The notes under the pieces are model-generated. The model was given only the letters and a program-made list of their open reading frames with translations, searched no databases and was not told the DNA's origin. A program made the translations under genes and the position numbers. Shown here in pieces: positions 1 through 9,627 of a stretch of DNA of 64,000 nt (the stretch's first letter is position 1; every line of letters begins with the position of its first letter). Source of the stretch: Riemerella anatipestifer (GTDB taxonomy: Bacteria; Bacteroidota; Bacteroidia; Flavobacteriales; Weeksellaceae); the NCBI RefSeq assembly GCF_009670965.2, contig NZ_CP073239.1:620001-684000 (forward strand), given 5' to 3'.

Positions 1-2085
1 TATAGATGTATTACCTGAAGATGGGTCAACCTGTACAGGTGTTAGCAAGTCTGTTGTAACAGATCTATAATAAGTAACATCAAAGCCAAATCTTTTCTTG
101 AACATACTCACTTCCAAACCTATCTCCTTAATCGTTCTCTGTTCAGGAATCAAATTTGGATTATTCTGAGTTCCAGGATACGAAAATCTAGGAAAATAAA
201 AAGGTTGTCTTGTATCCAAGTATGTCTCCAAGGAATAAGGTGACGTATCATTAGCTGTTTTCGCCCAACCAGCTCTCAACTTACCGTAATTTAACCAACT
301 AGCTTTAAGTAAGTCTGAAAAAACAAAACTTCCTGTCAAAGATGGATATGTTTCTCCTTTAGACACTGTAGAAAAATCATCTCTTCTTAGAGTTCCATCT
401 ATGAATAATAAGTTTTTATACCCTAAAGATACAGAACCAAAAATACTATTTACTCTTCTTCTCTCTTGATAGTTGGTTACAGTAGAAGGCGTGTAACCAT
501 TACCTAAATTATACAAACCAGGAACAACTAAACCTCCATTGGTTTGCCCTGCTAAAGAAGAGTATTTATTTTCTCTTCTATTTACACCAACAAAAGAACT
601 AACACTAAAATCATTCAAAAACTTAGTATCATAGTGAAGTCGTCCTTCATAATTAAATTCTGTAAAATTTCTTTGAACTATTTGGTAATAAGATTGTGCT
701 TGAGAGCCTACTGCTTGTCTTTGTTGTATTTCCAAACTATACGTATCACCATAGACATTTCCTGTCGCATATAAGCCTTTAGCTATCTCATATTTTAATC
801 CAAAATTACCATAGAATCTATTTCTTCTATCATCAGCTGTATTTTCATAAACAGTCCAATAAGGGTTATCTGAGTATTTTGGTGTTGGATTTAAATATGA
901 TGTTCTATTCCAAGGTCTTTGTCTTCCATTTGGCATTTTGTAGTCTCTAAGAGCAGCCATATCCAGCTGCCTTTGCCCCCATTGGAAAAACTTTTGAGCA
1001 ACCGAATTATCTGAATACCCTTGTTCAGGTCTATTAAAACCATTAGTAATAACATAATTGAATGTTCCATTCATACTAAGATCCTCTGTTAACTTGGAAT
1101 CCATATTAAAACCTAAAGTAGATCTTTCTAACTTGGAGTTAGGTACAATCCCCTCTGTTTTAACATTAGCCAAAGACAAACGTACATTAGTACCACTAAA
1201 AGATTTAGATAAAGATATGGAATTGTTATATGTAACACCTGTTCTAAAGAAATCTTCAACGTCATGCTGAGGAGCAACCCATGGAACTTCCTTTAAATAT
1301 TGATTTGGAAATTCGGGATCAAAAGCATTCCAAGGTAAATACATCAAATTAGGATTATATTTAGGTCCCCAAGATTCATCTACTGCATAACGAGCAATAT
1401 TATACTGTCTACCGTTTATGGTAACTTTCGGTAGAGTAGCACCTACGCCACCCCCGTACTCTTTTTGTAACCTAGGCATCACATTAATAGACTCCAAAGT
1501 AAGCCCCGTATTAAAGGTTATACTCGTTTTCCCAGACTTTGCTCTCTTTGTAGTATACATTATAACTCCATTTGCTGCCCTAGATCCATACAAAGCCGAA
1601 GCAGGCCCTCCTTTGAGGACGGTTACAGATTCTATATCGTCAGGGTTAATATCTGCAGAAGCATCTCCATAATCCCTACCTCCATATCCAGCTGCCGTAT
1701 TACTTCCATTATAGTTTGAGTTATCCAAAGGGATTCCATCAACGACAATTAGTGGCTTGTTATTACCTGTAACAGAATTAACTCCTCTTATACTAATTTT
1801 TGTAGATCCTCCCATAGAAGACGGCGCAGTAACTTGAACCCCAGCAACGTTTCCAGATAATGCTCCTACAGCATTCGTCTGCCTAGAGTCCGTTAACAAA
1901 CCTCCACTGACCTCTTGAGCTTGATACCCCAAAGCTTTTTTCTCTCTTTTAATACCTAAAGCAGTTACTACCACTCCTTCAATTTCAGTAGTTTTAGTAG
2001 AGTCTTTTTTCACCTTCTGTGCATCTACTGTTACAAAAGATGAAGTAAGAACTACAGCTAAAACGCTTGTTGTTAATTTCTTCAT
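1..2085 (-). CDS. SusC/RagA-type TonB-dependent outer membrane receptor, C-terminus cut by the window
   Basis: The frame reads without a stop from the ATG at 2085 to base 1, giving 695 residues of a protein that usually has about 900-1000. It opens with a Sec signal peptide (MKKLTTSVLAVVLTSSF, then a VDAQ end), followed almost at once by the SusC-family signature VVVTALGIKREKKALGY and the plug domain (GVNSVTGNNKPLIVVDGIP, SALYGSRAANGVIMYTTK). Barrel strands follow. The carboxypeptidase-D-like N-terminal domain found in many SusC proteins is absent. The family imports glycans, peptides or other large nutrients with a SusD lipoprotein partner and TonB energy; the partner would lie beyond base 1. 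The substrate cannot be told. Confidence 0.9.
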   Translation of the reverse strand, partial: MKKLTTSVLAVVLTSSFVTVDAQKVKKDSTKTTEIEGVVVTALGIKREKKALGYQAQEVSGGLLTDSRQTNAVGALSGNVAGVQVTAPSSMGGSTKISIRGVNSVTGNNKPLIVVDGIPLDNSNYNGSNTAAGYGGRDYGDASADINPDDIESVTVLKGGPASALYGSRAANGVIMYTTKRAKSGKTSITFNTGLTLESINVMPRLQKEYGGGVGATLPKVTINGRQYNIARYAVDESWGPKYNPNLMYLPWNAFDPEFPNQYLKEVPWVAPQHDVEDFFRTGVTYNNSISLSKSFSGTNVRLSLANVKTEGIVPNSKLERSTLGFNMDSKLTEDLSMNGTFNYVITNGFNRPEQGYSDNSVAQKFFQWGQRQLDMAALRDYKMPNGRQRPWNRTSYLNPTPKYSDNPYWTVYENTADDRRNRFYGNFGLKYEIAKGLYATGNVYGDTYSLEIQQRQAVGSQAQSYYQIVQRNFTEFNYEGRLHYDTKFLNDFSVSSFVGVNRRENKYSSLAGQTNGGLVVPGLYNLGNGYTPSTVTNYQERRRVNSIFGSVSLGYKNLLFIDGTLRRDDFSTVSKGETYPSLTGSFVFSDLLKASWLNYGKLRAGWAKTANDTSPYSLETYLDTRQPFYFPRFSYPGTQNNPNLIPEQRTIKEIGLEVSMFKKRFGFDVTYYRSVTTDLLTPVQVDPSSGNTSI

Positions 2086-2168
2086 ATCAAAATAAATTTT
2101 TCACGGAACAATTTTATAACATTATCTTAACATATACAATAAGTAAGTTAAATTTTCTTAAAAAAAGC

Positions 2169-2176
2169 TAATTTTG
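2169..2176 (+). promoter_or_regulatory. -7 box of the rnhB promoter
   Basis: TAATTTTG matches the Bacteroidota -7 consensus TAnnTTTG and lies 39 nt before the rnhB ATG. No clear -33 TTG is seen. Confidence 0.5.
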
Positions 2177-2215
2177 TAGTACTTATCATTATATCTCAAT
2201 ATTAAAATATGTTTT

Positions 2216-2800
2216 ATGGAATTGATAAAAAAATGGTCTAAAAATTATATAGAAGCAGGTTGCGATGAAGCAGGTAGAGGTTGCTTGTGTGGACCTGTGG
2301 TTGCTGCAGCAGTTGTTTTAGATGAAAGTTTTGAGCAAAACCTTATCAATGACTCTAAGAAACTTAGTTTTAAAACAAGAAATGAACTGGATTTATACAT
2401 TAAAGATAACGCTTTAGATTATGCTATAGCAGAGCTTCCACCTACTTTTATTGATGAACATAATATCCTAAACGCAAGTATACACGCTATGCATCTTGCT
2501 TTGGATAAACTAACCATTCGCCCAGAACTCATTTTAGTAGATGGCAATAGGTTTAAGCCCTATCCTTTCACGCCACACGAGTGTATTATAAAAGGAGATT
2601 CTAAAGTTTTATCCATTGCTGCAGCTTCTATTTTAGCCAAAAATTACAGAGACCATGTTATGATTAAACTCCATGAAGAGTATCCAGAATACGGCTGGAA
2701 CAAAAACTTTGGCTATGCTACCAAACAACACCGAGAGGCACTTAATAAGCTAGGACCTACCATACATCACCGAAAATCCTTCAGGTTAGACTATAATTAA
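2216..2800 (+). CDS. rnhB: Ribonuclease HII
   Basis: Cytosolic endonuclease that cuts the RNA strand of RNA-DNA hybrids and removes single misincorporated ribonucleotides. The 194-residue length is normal. The N-terminal catalytic motif is DEAGRG (D17, E18); the third acidic residue is in LILVDGN and the conserved SIAAASILAK helix follows. The ATG at 2216 fits the family start and the promoter box 39 nt upstream. It is a single gene, divergent from the SusC-like gene and convergent with yidC, sharing a terminator with it. Confidence 0.96.
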   Translation: MELIKKWSKNYIEAGCDEAGRGCLCGPVVAAAVVLDESFEQNLINDSKKLSFKTRNELDLYIKDNALDYAIAELPPTFIDEHNILNASIHAMHLALDKLTIRPELILVDGNRFKPYPFTPHECIIKGDSKVLSIAAASILAKNYRDHVMIKLHEEYPEYGWNKNFGYATKQHREALNKLGPTIHHRKSFRLDYN

Positions 2801-2847
2801 ATATATGATAAAAATCATATTTTTTATTTAACAATTTGTTAACAAAA

Positions 2848-2884
2848 AAATAGCCTCAAAACCGATGATTTTGAGGCTATTTAT
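2848..2884. terminator. Bidirectional terminator between rnhB and yidC
   Basis: Inverted repeat AATAGCCTCAAAA / TTTTGAGGCTATT around a 6-7 nt loop. The A-rich left flank gives a T-run on the minus strand, so it can end both convergent genes. Confidence 0.8.
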
Positions 2885-2903
2885 ATTATTTCTAAATTTA
2901 TTT

Positions 2904-4694
2904 TTACTTGCGTTTAGCTCTCTGTTGCTCCTGTAATCTTTGCTGTTCTTGAGCTTTTTCCATCATTTCACGCATCCTTTTTTGGAACTTACCTTCCTTT
3001 TTAGGCTTCGCTTTGTTGGCTTGAATCTGTGCGTGAATGGTTTTTTCATCTAAAATCCAATACTTAATCACTAGAATAATGATAATATTGATACCGTTAG
3101 ACACAAAATAATACCAAGATAATCCAGACGCCGCAGAGTTCAAGAAAAATAAGAACATTACTGGGAAAATATACATCAAAGGCTTCATATTAGGCATACC
3201 TTCCTGCGTTGGTTGTTGCATATTACCTGCTGTCATCACTGTATATATCAATAGTACCGCCGTACAAGCCAAAGCAAAAATACTGATATGCTCTCCTAAA
3301 AATGGAATATGGAATGGTAGCTTTATTAAATCATCATAAGCCGTTAAATCGGTTGCAAACCAAAAACCTTTCCCTCTCAAATCTAACATATTAGGGAAGA
3401 AACGGAATAATGCATAGAATATAGGAATTTGTAACAATGCTGGTAAACACCCTGCTAACTGATTAACACCAGCCTTTCTATACACCTCCATCACTGCTTG
3501 TTGCTTCTTCATTGGGTCGGCGTCTTTGAGTTTGGCGTTTACTTCTTCTATTTCAGGACGAATCACCTTCATCATTGCACTCAACTTATGTTGTTTGTAC
3601 ATAATTGGAGAAAGTACCACTTTAACCAAAATCGTCATCAAGAAAATTACCCAACCAGCAGCTATTCCCCAAGATGAAATCATATTATACATCGGGATAA
3701 ATATCCAACGGTTCATTGTTCCTATAAAAGACCAACCAAGAGGAATAATTTCATCAAAGTTCTTATCAAATGTCTTTAATAATTTTAAATCCAATGGTAA
3801 AAAGTACCACGAAAAACTTTGATTAAACTCTCCTCCCGTAATTTCTAACTCTCCATTGAAATCAAATTTCTTAAGGTATTCACCTTCCTCTATCATGTCT
3901 TGATGACCTGTGGAGTTTTTAAACCCATTCTTGGCTTCTATAATAGGCGTAAAAAACTGCTGTTTAACCGCTAACCAATTTAAAACTTCTTTGGTTTCGT
4001 CCATAGAAGTTCTAGCATCATAATCGGTGCTTTTATAGTTATTAAAAGCATAAACAAACTCTGTATGTTGTTGTTCCTGAGCTCTACCTTTCTCCTGTTC
4101 TTTAGGCGTGTAATTCCAAACAAAACTTGCTTTATCTCCAGAAACGATAGACGACAACCCTTTAGTTGCCACTTGAAAATCAACCTGATAATCTTTTAAA
4201 GTATAAATAAACTGCACAACAGCACCACCGTTTAAAGCACTCGTCATGGTTACTGTATTCCCATTAACTTGAGGCGTAAACACTAAATCTTTGGTATTAA
4301 TTTCTTTGCCTGATTTATCTTTAAATTTAAAACCATACGAAGAATTATTACGCTCTATAAGATATAGTGGCAAGTCATTTTGGTTAGTTTTCTTATTGTA
4401 GGCTTTATAATTATTCATCAATAGAGAAGAAATCTGACCTCCAAGTCCACTAAACTCTACCGAGATTTTATCATTTTTAAGACTTACTTTTTGTATTTCG
4501 TTAGCTTTAACAGGAAGATTGGTTGCTTTTACAATATTGTTAGTAGTTCCTGCCTTCTGCTCTGTGGCAACTTGTTGTTGCTCCTGCTCAGTCTGTTGCT
4601 TTTGAAAGTATAGCATTACTCCTAATAAAAATAGAGTAAATACCACAAAACCAATCAACTGATTTCTGTCTAATCCATTATTCTGTTGCATCAT
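2904..4694 (-). CDS. yidC: Membrane protein insertase YidC
   Basis: Inner membrane insertase that works with or without SecYEG. The N-terminal anchor (IGFVVFTLFLLGVMLYF) is followed by a large periplasmic domain (about residues 60-330) and the conserved core with GWVIFLMTILVKVVLSPIMY, the cytoplasmic coiled segment, LAGCLPALLQIPIFYALFRF and two more membrane spans. The C-terminal tail is basic and glutamine/lysine rich, as expected for ribosome contact. An in-frame TTG at 4697 precedes ATGs at 4694 and 4691; an ATG start is preferred. It lies 84 nt downstream of pyrG and is probably cotranscribed with it. Confidence 0.95.
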   Translation of the reverse strand: MMQQNNGLDRNQLIGFVVFTLFLLGVMLYFQKQQTEQEQQQVATEQKAGTTNNIVKATNLPVKANEIQKVSLKNDKISVEFSGLGGQISSLLMNNYKAYNKKTNQNDLPLYLIERNNSSYGFKFKDKSGKEINTKDLVFTPQVNGNTVTMTSALNGGAVVQFIYTLKDYQVDFQVATKGLSSIVSGDKASFVWNYTPKEQEKGRAQEQQHTEFVYAFNNYKSTDYDARTSMDETKEVLNWLAVKQQFFTPIIEAKNGFKNSTGHQDMIEEGEYLKKFDFNGELEITGGEFNQSFSWYFLPLDLKLLKTFDKNFDEIIPLGWSFIGTMNRWIFIPMYNMISSWGIAAGWVIFLMTILVKVVLSPIMYKQHKLSAMMKVIRPEIEEVNAKLKDADPMKKQQAVMEVYRKAGVNQLAGCLPALLQIPIFYALFRFFPNMLDLRGKGFWFATDLTAYDDLIKLPFHIPFLGEHISIFALACTAVLLIYTVMTAGNMQQPTQEGMPNMKPLMYIFPVMFLFFLNSAASGLSWYYFVSNGINIIIILVIKYWILDEKTIHAQIQANKAKPKKEGKFQKRMREMMEKAQEQQRLQEQQRAKRK

Positions 4695-4778
4695 CAATAA
4701 ATATATTTTTCAGTTAGAAATTTTACTAAAGGAATGTTCCTTTTTTTTCAGACTGCGAATTTAAGTTTTTTAATTTAA

Positions 4779-6395
4779 TTACTTCCCTTTATGTTCAACC
4801 GCGGCTTTTACCAAGGCTTTAAACAATGGATGCGGTGTTGCTACAGTACTCTTATACTCTGGGTGATACTGCACTCCAACATAGAACGGATGCCCGTTAA
4901 GTTCTAATGCTTCCACTAGACCTGTATCTGGATTGAATCCTGTAGGAACTAGACCTTTGTCTTCATAGTCTTTTTTGAATTCACTATTGAACTCATAACG
5001 ATGACGATGACGCTCCGAAATGTTTTTGCTATCATAAATCTCCGCCAATTTAGAACCTGATTTAAGTGTACATTTCCAAGCTCCAAGTCTCATCGTACCA
5101 CCTTTTTCCACTACATTCTTTTGTTCTTCCATTAGAGAAATCACAGGGTAAGCCGTAGTAGTATCAAACTCCATAGAGTTAGCCTTTTCGTAGCCTAGTA
5201 CATTTCTAGCAAATTCAATCGTCATAATCTGCATTCCTAAACAAATTCCCAAAAGAGGAATTTTATGTTCTCTTGCATATTGAGCTGCAAGAATTTTTCC
5301 TTCTATACCTCTATCTCCAAACCCAGGAGCTATCAGCATCGCATCTACTCCTTTAAGGATTTCTGAAACCTCGCCTTCCTCTAAATCTCCACTATATACC
5401 CAACGGATATTGACCTCCGTTTCCAAATCCGCTCCAGCGTGTATAAATGCTTCTGCTATAGATTTATAAGAATCTTGTAAAGACACATACTTACCTACTA
5501 ATGCTATCTCTACCGATTTTTTAGGATTTTTATATTTCTTCAAAAATGTTTTCCAGCTTTTTAAATCAGCTTCAGTATCGTTTTTAAGGTCTAGAGCTTT
5601 TAGAACCACCTCATCAAATTTTTGTTTCTGTAGTTCTATTGGAACTTGATAGATAGTTTCAGCATCCATACACTCTATCACATTGTCGCTAGGCACATTA
5701 CAAAATTGAGCTAGCTTAGCACGAACATCTTTCGGGATTTTATGCTCCGAACGACATACCAACACATCTGCCTGAATACCACTTTCCATAAGTTGTCTCA
5801 CGGAATGTTGGGAAGGTTTAGTTTTAAGCTCTCCACTCGCTGCTAAATAAGGCAAAAGTGTTAAATGGATTACCATTGAATTATATTCTCCTAACTCCCA
5901 CTTGAGCTGTCTTACAGACTCTATGTAAGGTAAAGACTCTATATCTCCCACAGTACCACCTATTTCGGTGATAATAATATCGTAGTTCTTTTGAGCAAGG
6001 ATTTTAATTCTGCGTTTAATTTCATTGGTAATATGCGGAATTACCTGCACTGTTTTACCTAGGAAATCTCCCTTTCTTTCTTTCTCTATAACGGTCTGAT
6101 AAATACGCCCCGTGGTTACATTGTTATTTTGAGAAGTTGGTGCATCTAAAAATCTCTCATAATGTCCCAAATCTAAATCGGTTTCTGCACCATCTTCGGT
6201 TACATAGCACTCGCCGTGTTCATAAGGGTTGAGAGTACCTGGATCTATATTGATGTAAGGGTCTAACTTTTGAATAGTTACTTTAAAGCCTCTGGATTTT
6301 AGTAATAAGCCTAGTGATGCGGATATAATGCCCTTTCCTAGTGAAGATGTAACACCTCCTGTAACAAAGATGTATTTAGTATTTTTTTTACTCAT
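4779..6395 (-). CDS. pyrG: CTP synthase
   Basis: Makes CTP from UTP, ATP and glutamine. The N-terminal synthetase domain begins KYIFVTGGVTSSLGKGI and the C-terminal class I glutamine amidotransferase domain has the nucleophile motif LLGICLGMQ and the HPEY histidine/glutamate pair. With the ATG at 6395 the product is 538 residues, the usual length. A longer frame starts at a TTG at 6413, but that triplet is part of the -7 box TAACTTTG (6411-6418), so it lies upstream of the likely transcript start. Confidence 0.96.
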   Translation of the reverse strand: MSKKNTKYIFVTGGVTSSLGKGIISASLGLLLKSRGFKVTIQKLDPYINIDPGTLNPYEHGECYVTEDGAETDLDLGHYERFLDAPTSQNNNVTTGRIYQTVIEKERKGDFLGKTVQVIPHITNEIKRRIKILAQKNYDIIITEIGGTVGDIESLPYIESVRQLKWELGEYNSMVIHLTLLPYLAASGELKTKPSQHSVRQLMESGIQADVLVCRSEHKIPKDVRAKLAQFCNVPSDNVIECMDAETIYQVPIELQKQKFDEVVLKALDLKNDTEADLKSWKTFLKKYKNPKKSVEIALVGKYVSLQDSYKSIAEAFIHAGADLETEVNIRWVYSGDLEEGEVSEILKGVDAMLIAPGFGDRGIEGKILAAQYAREHKIPLLGICLGMQIMTIEFARNVLGYEKANSMEFDTTTAYPVISLMEEQKNVVEKGGTMRLGAWKCTLKSGSKLAEIYDSKNISERHRHRYEFNSEFKKDYEDKGLVPTGFNPDTGLVEALELNGHPFYVGVQYHPEYKSTVATPHPLFKALVKAAVEHKGK

Positions 6396-6410
6396 TAGTT
6401 TAGGTTTGTG

Positions 6411-6418
6411 CAAAGTTA
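6411..6418 (-). promoter_or_regulatory. -7 box of the pyrG promoter
   Basis: Minus-strand TAACTTTG, 15 nt before the pyrG ATG. It decides the start codon by placing the upstream TTG inside the promoter. Confidence 0.6.
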
Positions 6419-6486
6419 TAATAAATGAATGATGTGGACAATCTTAATGAAAGATTTATCCTAAATAAAGTCCTCATCAAACATAA

Positions 6487-6518
6487 AAAAACTCCGATGA
6501 TTCTACTATCGGAGTTTT
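6487..6518 (-). terminator. recA terminator
   Basis: Stem AAAACTCCGAT / ATCGGAGTTTT downstream of the recA stop, followed by a T-run on the minus strand. Confidence 0.8.
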
Positions 6519-6539
6519 TAGCTTTATTTTAATTAGATG

Positions 6540-7571
6540 CTATTTTGCTTGTAATTTTTCTCTGATTTTTGCTTCTAGCTCTTCTGCAAGTTCAGGATTA
6601 TCTTTGATGAGTTCTTTTACCGTATCACGCCCTTGTCCCAGTTTTGTATCTTGATAACTGAACCAAGAACCGCTCTTTTGGATAATATCTAAATCTGTAG
6701 CCACATCTAAAATTTCACCAACTTTAGACACACCTTCCCCATACATAATATCAAACTCAGCACTCTTAAATGGTGGAGCTACTTTGTTTTTAACCACTTT
6801 TACTTTAGTTCGGTTTCCTATAACTTCGCCAGACTTGTCTTTAATTTTACCTGTATCACTCAACGAACGTCTGATATCTATCCTTACCGAAGCATAGAAT
6901 TTAAGAGCGTTACCTCCCGTTGTTGTTTCAGGGCTACCAAACATTACTCCAATTTTGTCTCTCAACTGGTTGATGAAAATTACCGTACATTTTGTTTTAG
7001 AAATAGAAGAGGTTAACTTTCTAAGTGCTTGAGACATCAATCTTGCGTGAAGCCCCATTTTAGAATCTCCCATATCTCCATCAATCTCTGCTTTAGGCGT
7101 AAGTGCTGCCACAGAGTCTACCACCACAATATCCACACCTCCAGAACGGATAAGGCTATCTGCAATTTCTAATGCCTGCTCTCCATTATCTGGTTGAGAC
7201 ACGATAAGCTCTTCTAGGTTGATGCCTAATTTTTCGGCATAATGCATATCAAAAGCATGTTCTGCATCTATAAATGCAGCAGTTCCTCCTGCTTTTTGAG
7301 CCTCTGCAATTGCGTGAAGCGTTAATGTAGTTTTACCAGAAGATTCTGGACCGTAGATTTCTACAATTCTCCCCTTAGGATAACCGCCTACTCCTAAAGC
7401 CAAATCTAGCCCTAAAGAACCTGACGGAATCACCTCTATATTATGGTCTACCGTACCATCACCTAGTTTCATAACGGTACCTTTACCGTAGGTTTTATCT
7501 AGTTTTTCTAATACGGCTGCTAATGCCTTCTTTTTATCATCGTTAGGACTTGTTGTTTCAGTCTTTGCCAT
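6540..7571 (-). CDS. recA: Recombinase RecA
   Basis: ATP-dependent strand exchange protein for recombinational repair, also needed to integrate DNA taken up by transformation. The 343 residues carry Walker [10 protein letters not shown] (about 74-82), Walker [11 protein letters not shown], the L1/L2 DNA-binding loops around [19 protein letters not shown] and the usual C-terminal domain. Start ATG at 7571. It has its own promoter overlapping the 3' end of dinB, so it can be expressed apart from dinB. I see no obvious SOS-box palindrome. Confidence 0.98.
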   Translation of the reverse strand: MAKTETTSPNDDKKKALAAVLEKLDKTYGKGTVMKLGDGTVDHNIEVIPSGSLGLDLALGVGGYPKGRIVEIYGPESSGKTTLTLHAIAEAQKAGGTAAFIDAEHAFDMHYAEKLGINLEELIVSQPDNGEQALEIADSLIRSGGVDIVVVDSVAALTPKAEIDGDMGDSKMGLHARLMSQALRKLTSSISKTKCTVIFINQLRDKIGVMFGSPETTTGGNALKFYASVRIDIRRSLSDTGKIKDKSGEVIGNRTKVKVVKNKVAPPFKSAEFDIMYGEGVSKVGEILDVATDLDIIQKSGSWFSYQDTKLGQGRDTVKELIKDNPELAEELEAKIREKLQAK

Positions 7572-7645
7572 TGTTAATATAATTTACCCCAAAAATACAA
7601 AAAAGAATTAGACTACAATAACATCATATTCATCATCTTGTTTTA

Positions 7646-7676
7646 CAAATATAACCAAATATTTGATTTACAAATC
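7646..7676 (-). promoter_or_regulatory. recA promoter
   Basis: On the minus strand TTTG is followed after 17 nt by TATATTTG (-7 box at 7646-7653). The -33 element overlaps the last codons of dinB. Confidence 0.6.
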
Positions 7677-8750
7677 CTTAAATGGAATTTTAAGCTGCAC
7701 ATAAACTTTTTTATGTGATGGCGTATTCAAACTAGACAAAGATAATCCTAAAAGCCGAATAGCTTTATCATAAGGACGAAGACTCCACAAAAATCGAGCA
7801 GTTTGATACATTTTTTCCTCTGTTTCAAAATACAAATCTTGAGTTTTGGAGCGCGTAAAAAGTGAAAAATCTTTGTACTTTATTTTAAGTGTTAGTGATT
7901 TACCTTTGACTTGCTTTTTCTCTATTCTTTCGTATAATTCTTGGGTTAATCTCATCAATTGCTTATCTATATCTTGCTCGGTATCAATATCATCTGCATA
8001 AGTATGCTCTACCCCTACACTTTTGGCAATCCTATGAGGTTTAACCTCACTTCTATGTATGCCCCTCACAATATCATAATAATGCCCTCCCATTTTTCCA
8101 AAATGAGTTACCAAATACTCCAAAGTCTTTTCTTTTAAATCTTTGCCTTTGTAAATTCCCAATTGATACATTTTGTTTGCCGTTACATTTCCTATCCCAT
8201 AAAACCGCTCTATGGGAAGGTTTTCTAAAAAGGAAAGCACTTTAGTTGGATGAATTGTTTTCTGTCCGTTAGGTTTATTGATATCAGAAGCTACCTTAGC
8301 CAAAAACTTATTTACCGAAATCCCCGCCGAGGCTGTAAGTCCAGTAGTTTCAAATATCTTTTGTCTTATTTCTTTAGCTATTAAATTAGCCGAAACTATA
8401 CCCTTTTTGTTATGGGTAACATCTAAATATGCTTCGTCTAGCGAAAGAGGCTCTACCAAGTCGGTATATTCAAAAAAGATAGCTCTTATCTGTTCGGAAA
8501 CTTCTTTATACCTATGAAATCTAGGTTTAACAAAAATTATCTGTGAGCATTTTTTCTTTGCTACAACACTAGACATCGCCGACCTTACGCCGTACTTTCT
8601 CGCTTCGTAACTTGCCGCAGCCACAACTCCTCTATGCTCTCCTCCTACCGCCACAGGTTTCCCTTTGAGTTCAGGAAAATCTCGTTGCTCCACAGAGGCA
8701 TAGAAAGCGTCCATATCTATGTGTATGATTTTTCTGTAAAACTGCTCCAC
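7668..8750 (-). CDS. dinB: DNA polymerase IV (Y-family translesion polymerase)
   Basis: Error-prone lesion-bypass polymerase. The 360-residue protein has the palm motif IIHIDMDAFYASVE, the catalytic SLDEAYLDVT acidic pair, a helix-hairpin-helix region and a little-finger domain. The C-terminus YVQLKIPFKDL could be a clamp-binding tail, which is inference. The best start is GTG at 8750, only 5 residues before the conserved RKIIHID block. A -7 box ends just 4 nt upstream, so the message may be leaderless or the true start may be slightly downstream. Confidence 0.95.
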   Translation of the reverse strand: MEQFYRKIIHIDMDAFYASVEQRDFPELKGKPVAVGGEHRGVVAAASYEARKYGVRSAMSSVVAKKKCSQIIFVKPRFHRYKEVSEQIRAIFFEYTDLVEPLSLDEAYLDVTHNKKGIVSANLIAKEIRQKIFETTGLTASAGISVNKFLAKVASDINKPNGQKTIHPTKVLSFLENLPIERFYGIGNVTANKMYQLGIYKGKDLKEKTLEYLVTHFGKMGGHYYDIVRGIHRSEVKPHRIAKSVGVEHTYADDIDTEQDIDKQLMRLTQELYERIEKKQVKGKSLTLKIKYKDFSLFTRSKTQDLYFETEEKMYQTARFLWSLRPYDKAIRLLGLSLSSLNTPSHKKVYVQLKIPFKDL

Positions 8751-8754
8751 AAAA

Positions 8755-8762
8755 CAAATATA
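8755..8762 (-). promoter_or_regulatory. -7 box of the dinB promoter, 4 nt from the start codon
   Basis: Minus-strand TATATTTG. The spacing to GTG leaves almost no room for a 5' untranslated region. Confidence 0.5.
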
Positions 8763-8777
8763 ATGGATAACAATAAA

Positions 8778-8810
8778 AAAAATCGCTTTTTGTTATAAAA
8801 AGCGATTTTT
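8778..8810 (-). terminator. sdh operon terminator
   Basis: Perfect stem AAAAATCGCTTTTT / AAAAAGCGATTTTT with a short loop, downstream of sdhB, with a T-run on both strands. Confidence 0.8.
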
Positions 8811-8833
8811 CTTTTATTTTAAAAAGCGTAGTC

Positions 8834-9604
8834 TTATTCTGCACTAGAAAGCGTTGCACATAGGAACTCCCTGTTCATTCTTGCAATGTTTTCAAGAGAA
8901 ATTCCTTTAGGACATTCTACTTCACAAGCTCCAGTGTTAGAACAGTTACCAAAGCCTTCCTCGTCCATAGCTGCTACCATTTTAAGAACTCTTCTCTTAG
9001 CCTCTACTCTACCTTGTGGCAATAGTGCATACTGAGATACTTTAGCCCCTACAAATAGCATCGCAGAACCGTTTTTACAAGTTGCCACACAAGCACCACA
9101 TCCTATACAAGCAGCTGCATCCATTGCTTTATCTGCATCTTCTTTAGGCACAGGGATACTGTTAGCATCGGTAGTGTTACCAGAAGTATTTACAGAGATA
9201 AATCCTCCTGCAGCCATAATTCTATCAAAGGCACTTCTGTCTACTACCAAATCTTTAATTACTGGGAAAGCAGCACTTCTCCATGGCTCTATATGAATAG
9301 TCTCACCATCTTTAAACATTCTCATGTGTAACTGGCAAGTTGTAATCCCTGTATCAGGACCATGAGCTCTACCATTGATGTATAACGAACACATACCGCA
9401 AATACCCTCACGGCAGTCGTGGTCAAAAGCTACAGGCTCTTTACCTTCGTTTACTAAATTTTCATTGAGCATATCTAACATCTCCAAGAATGACGAATCA
9501 GGAGAAACATCAGAAATCTTATAAGTTTCAAATTGCCCTTTTGATTTATTATTTTTCTGTCTCCAAATTTTTAGAGTCAGGTTTAATCCTTTTTTTGCAC
9601 TCAT
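8834..9604 (-). CDS. sdhB: Succinate dehydrogenase/fumarate reductase iron-sulfur subunit
   Basis: Carries electrons from the flavin subunit to the membrane heme subunit of complex II. The 256 residues contain a plant-type 2Fe-2S motif (CREGICGMC with a later TCQLH cysteine), then [11 protein letters not shown] for the 4Fe-4S centre and CEVECPKGI for the last cluster. The length and the C-terminal cysteine spacing match the Bacteroidota/epsilon type B enzymes. Third gene of the sdhC-sdhA-sdhB operon, 23 nt after sdhA, followed by a strong terminator. Confidence 0.96.
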   Translation of the reverse strand: MSAKKGLNLTLKIWRQKNNKSKGQFETYKISDVSPDSSFLEMLDMLNENLVNEGKEPVAFDHDCREGICGMCSLYINGRAHGPDTGITTCQLHMRMFKDGETIHIEPWRSAAFPVIKDLVVDRSAFDRIMAAGGFISVNTSGNTTDANSIPVPKEDADKAMDAAACIGCGACVATCKNGSAMLFVGAKVSQYALLPQGRVEAKRRVLKMVAAMDEEGFGNCSNTGACEVECPKGISLENIARMNREFLCATLSSAE

Positions 9605-9627
9605 TTTATTATCGTTTTTATTGGAGA

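Noticed and set aside
4729..4746. AAAGGAA / TTCCTTT palindrome between pyrG and yidC
   Set aside because: Too small a loop and no T-run on the transcribed strand, so not called a terminator.
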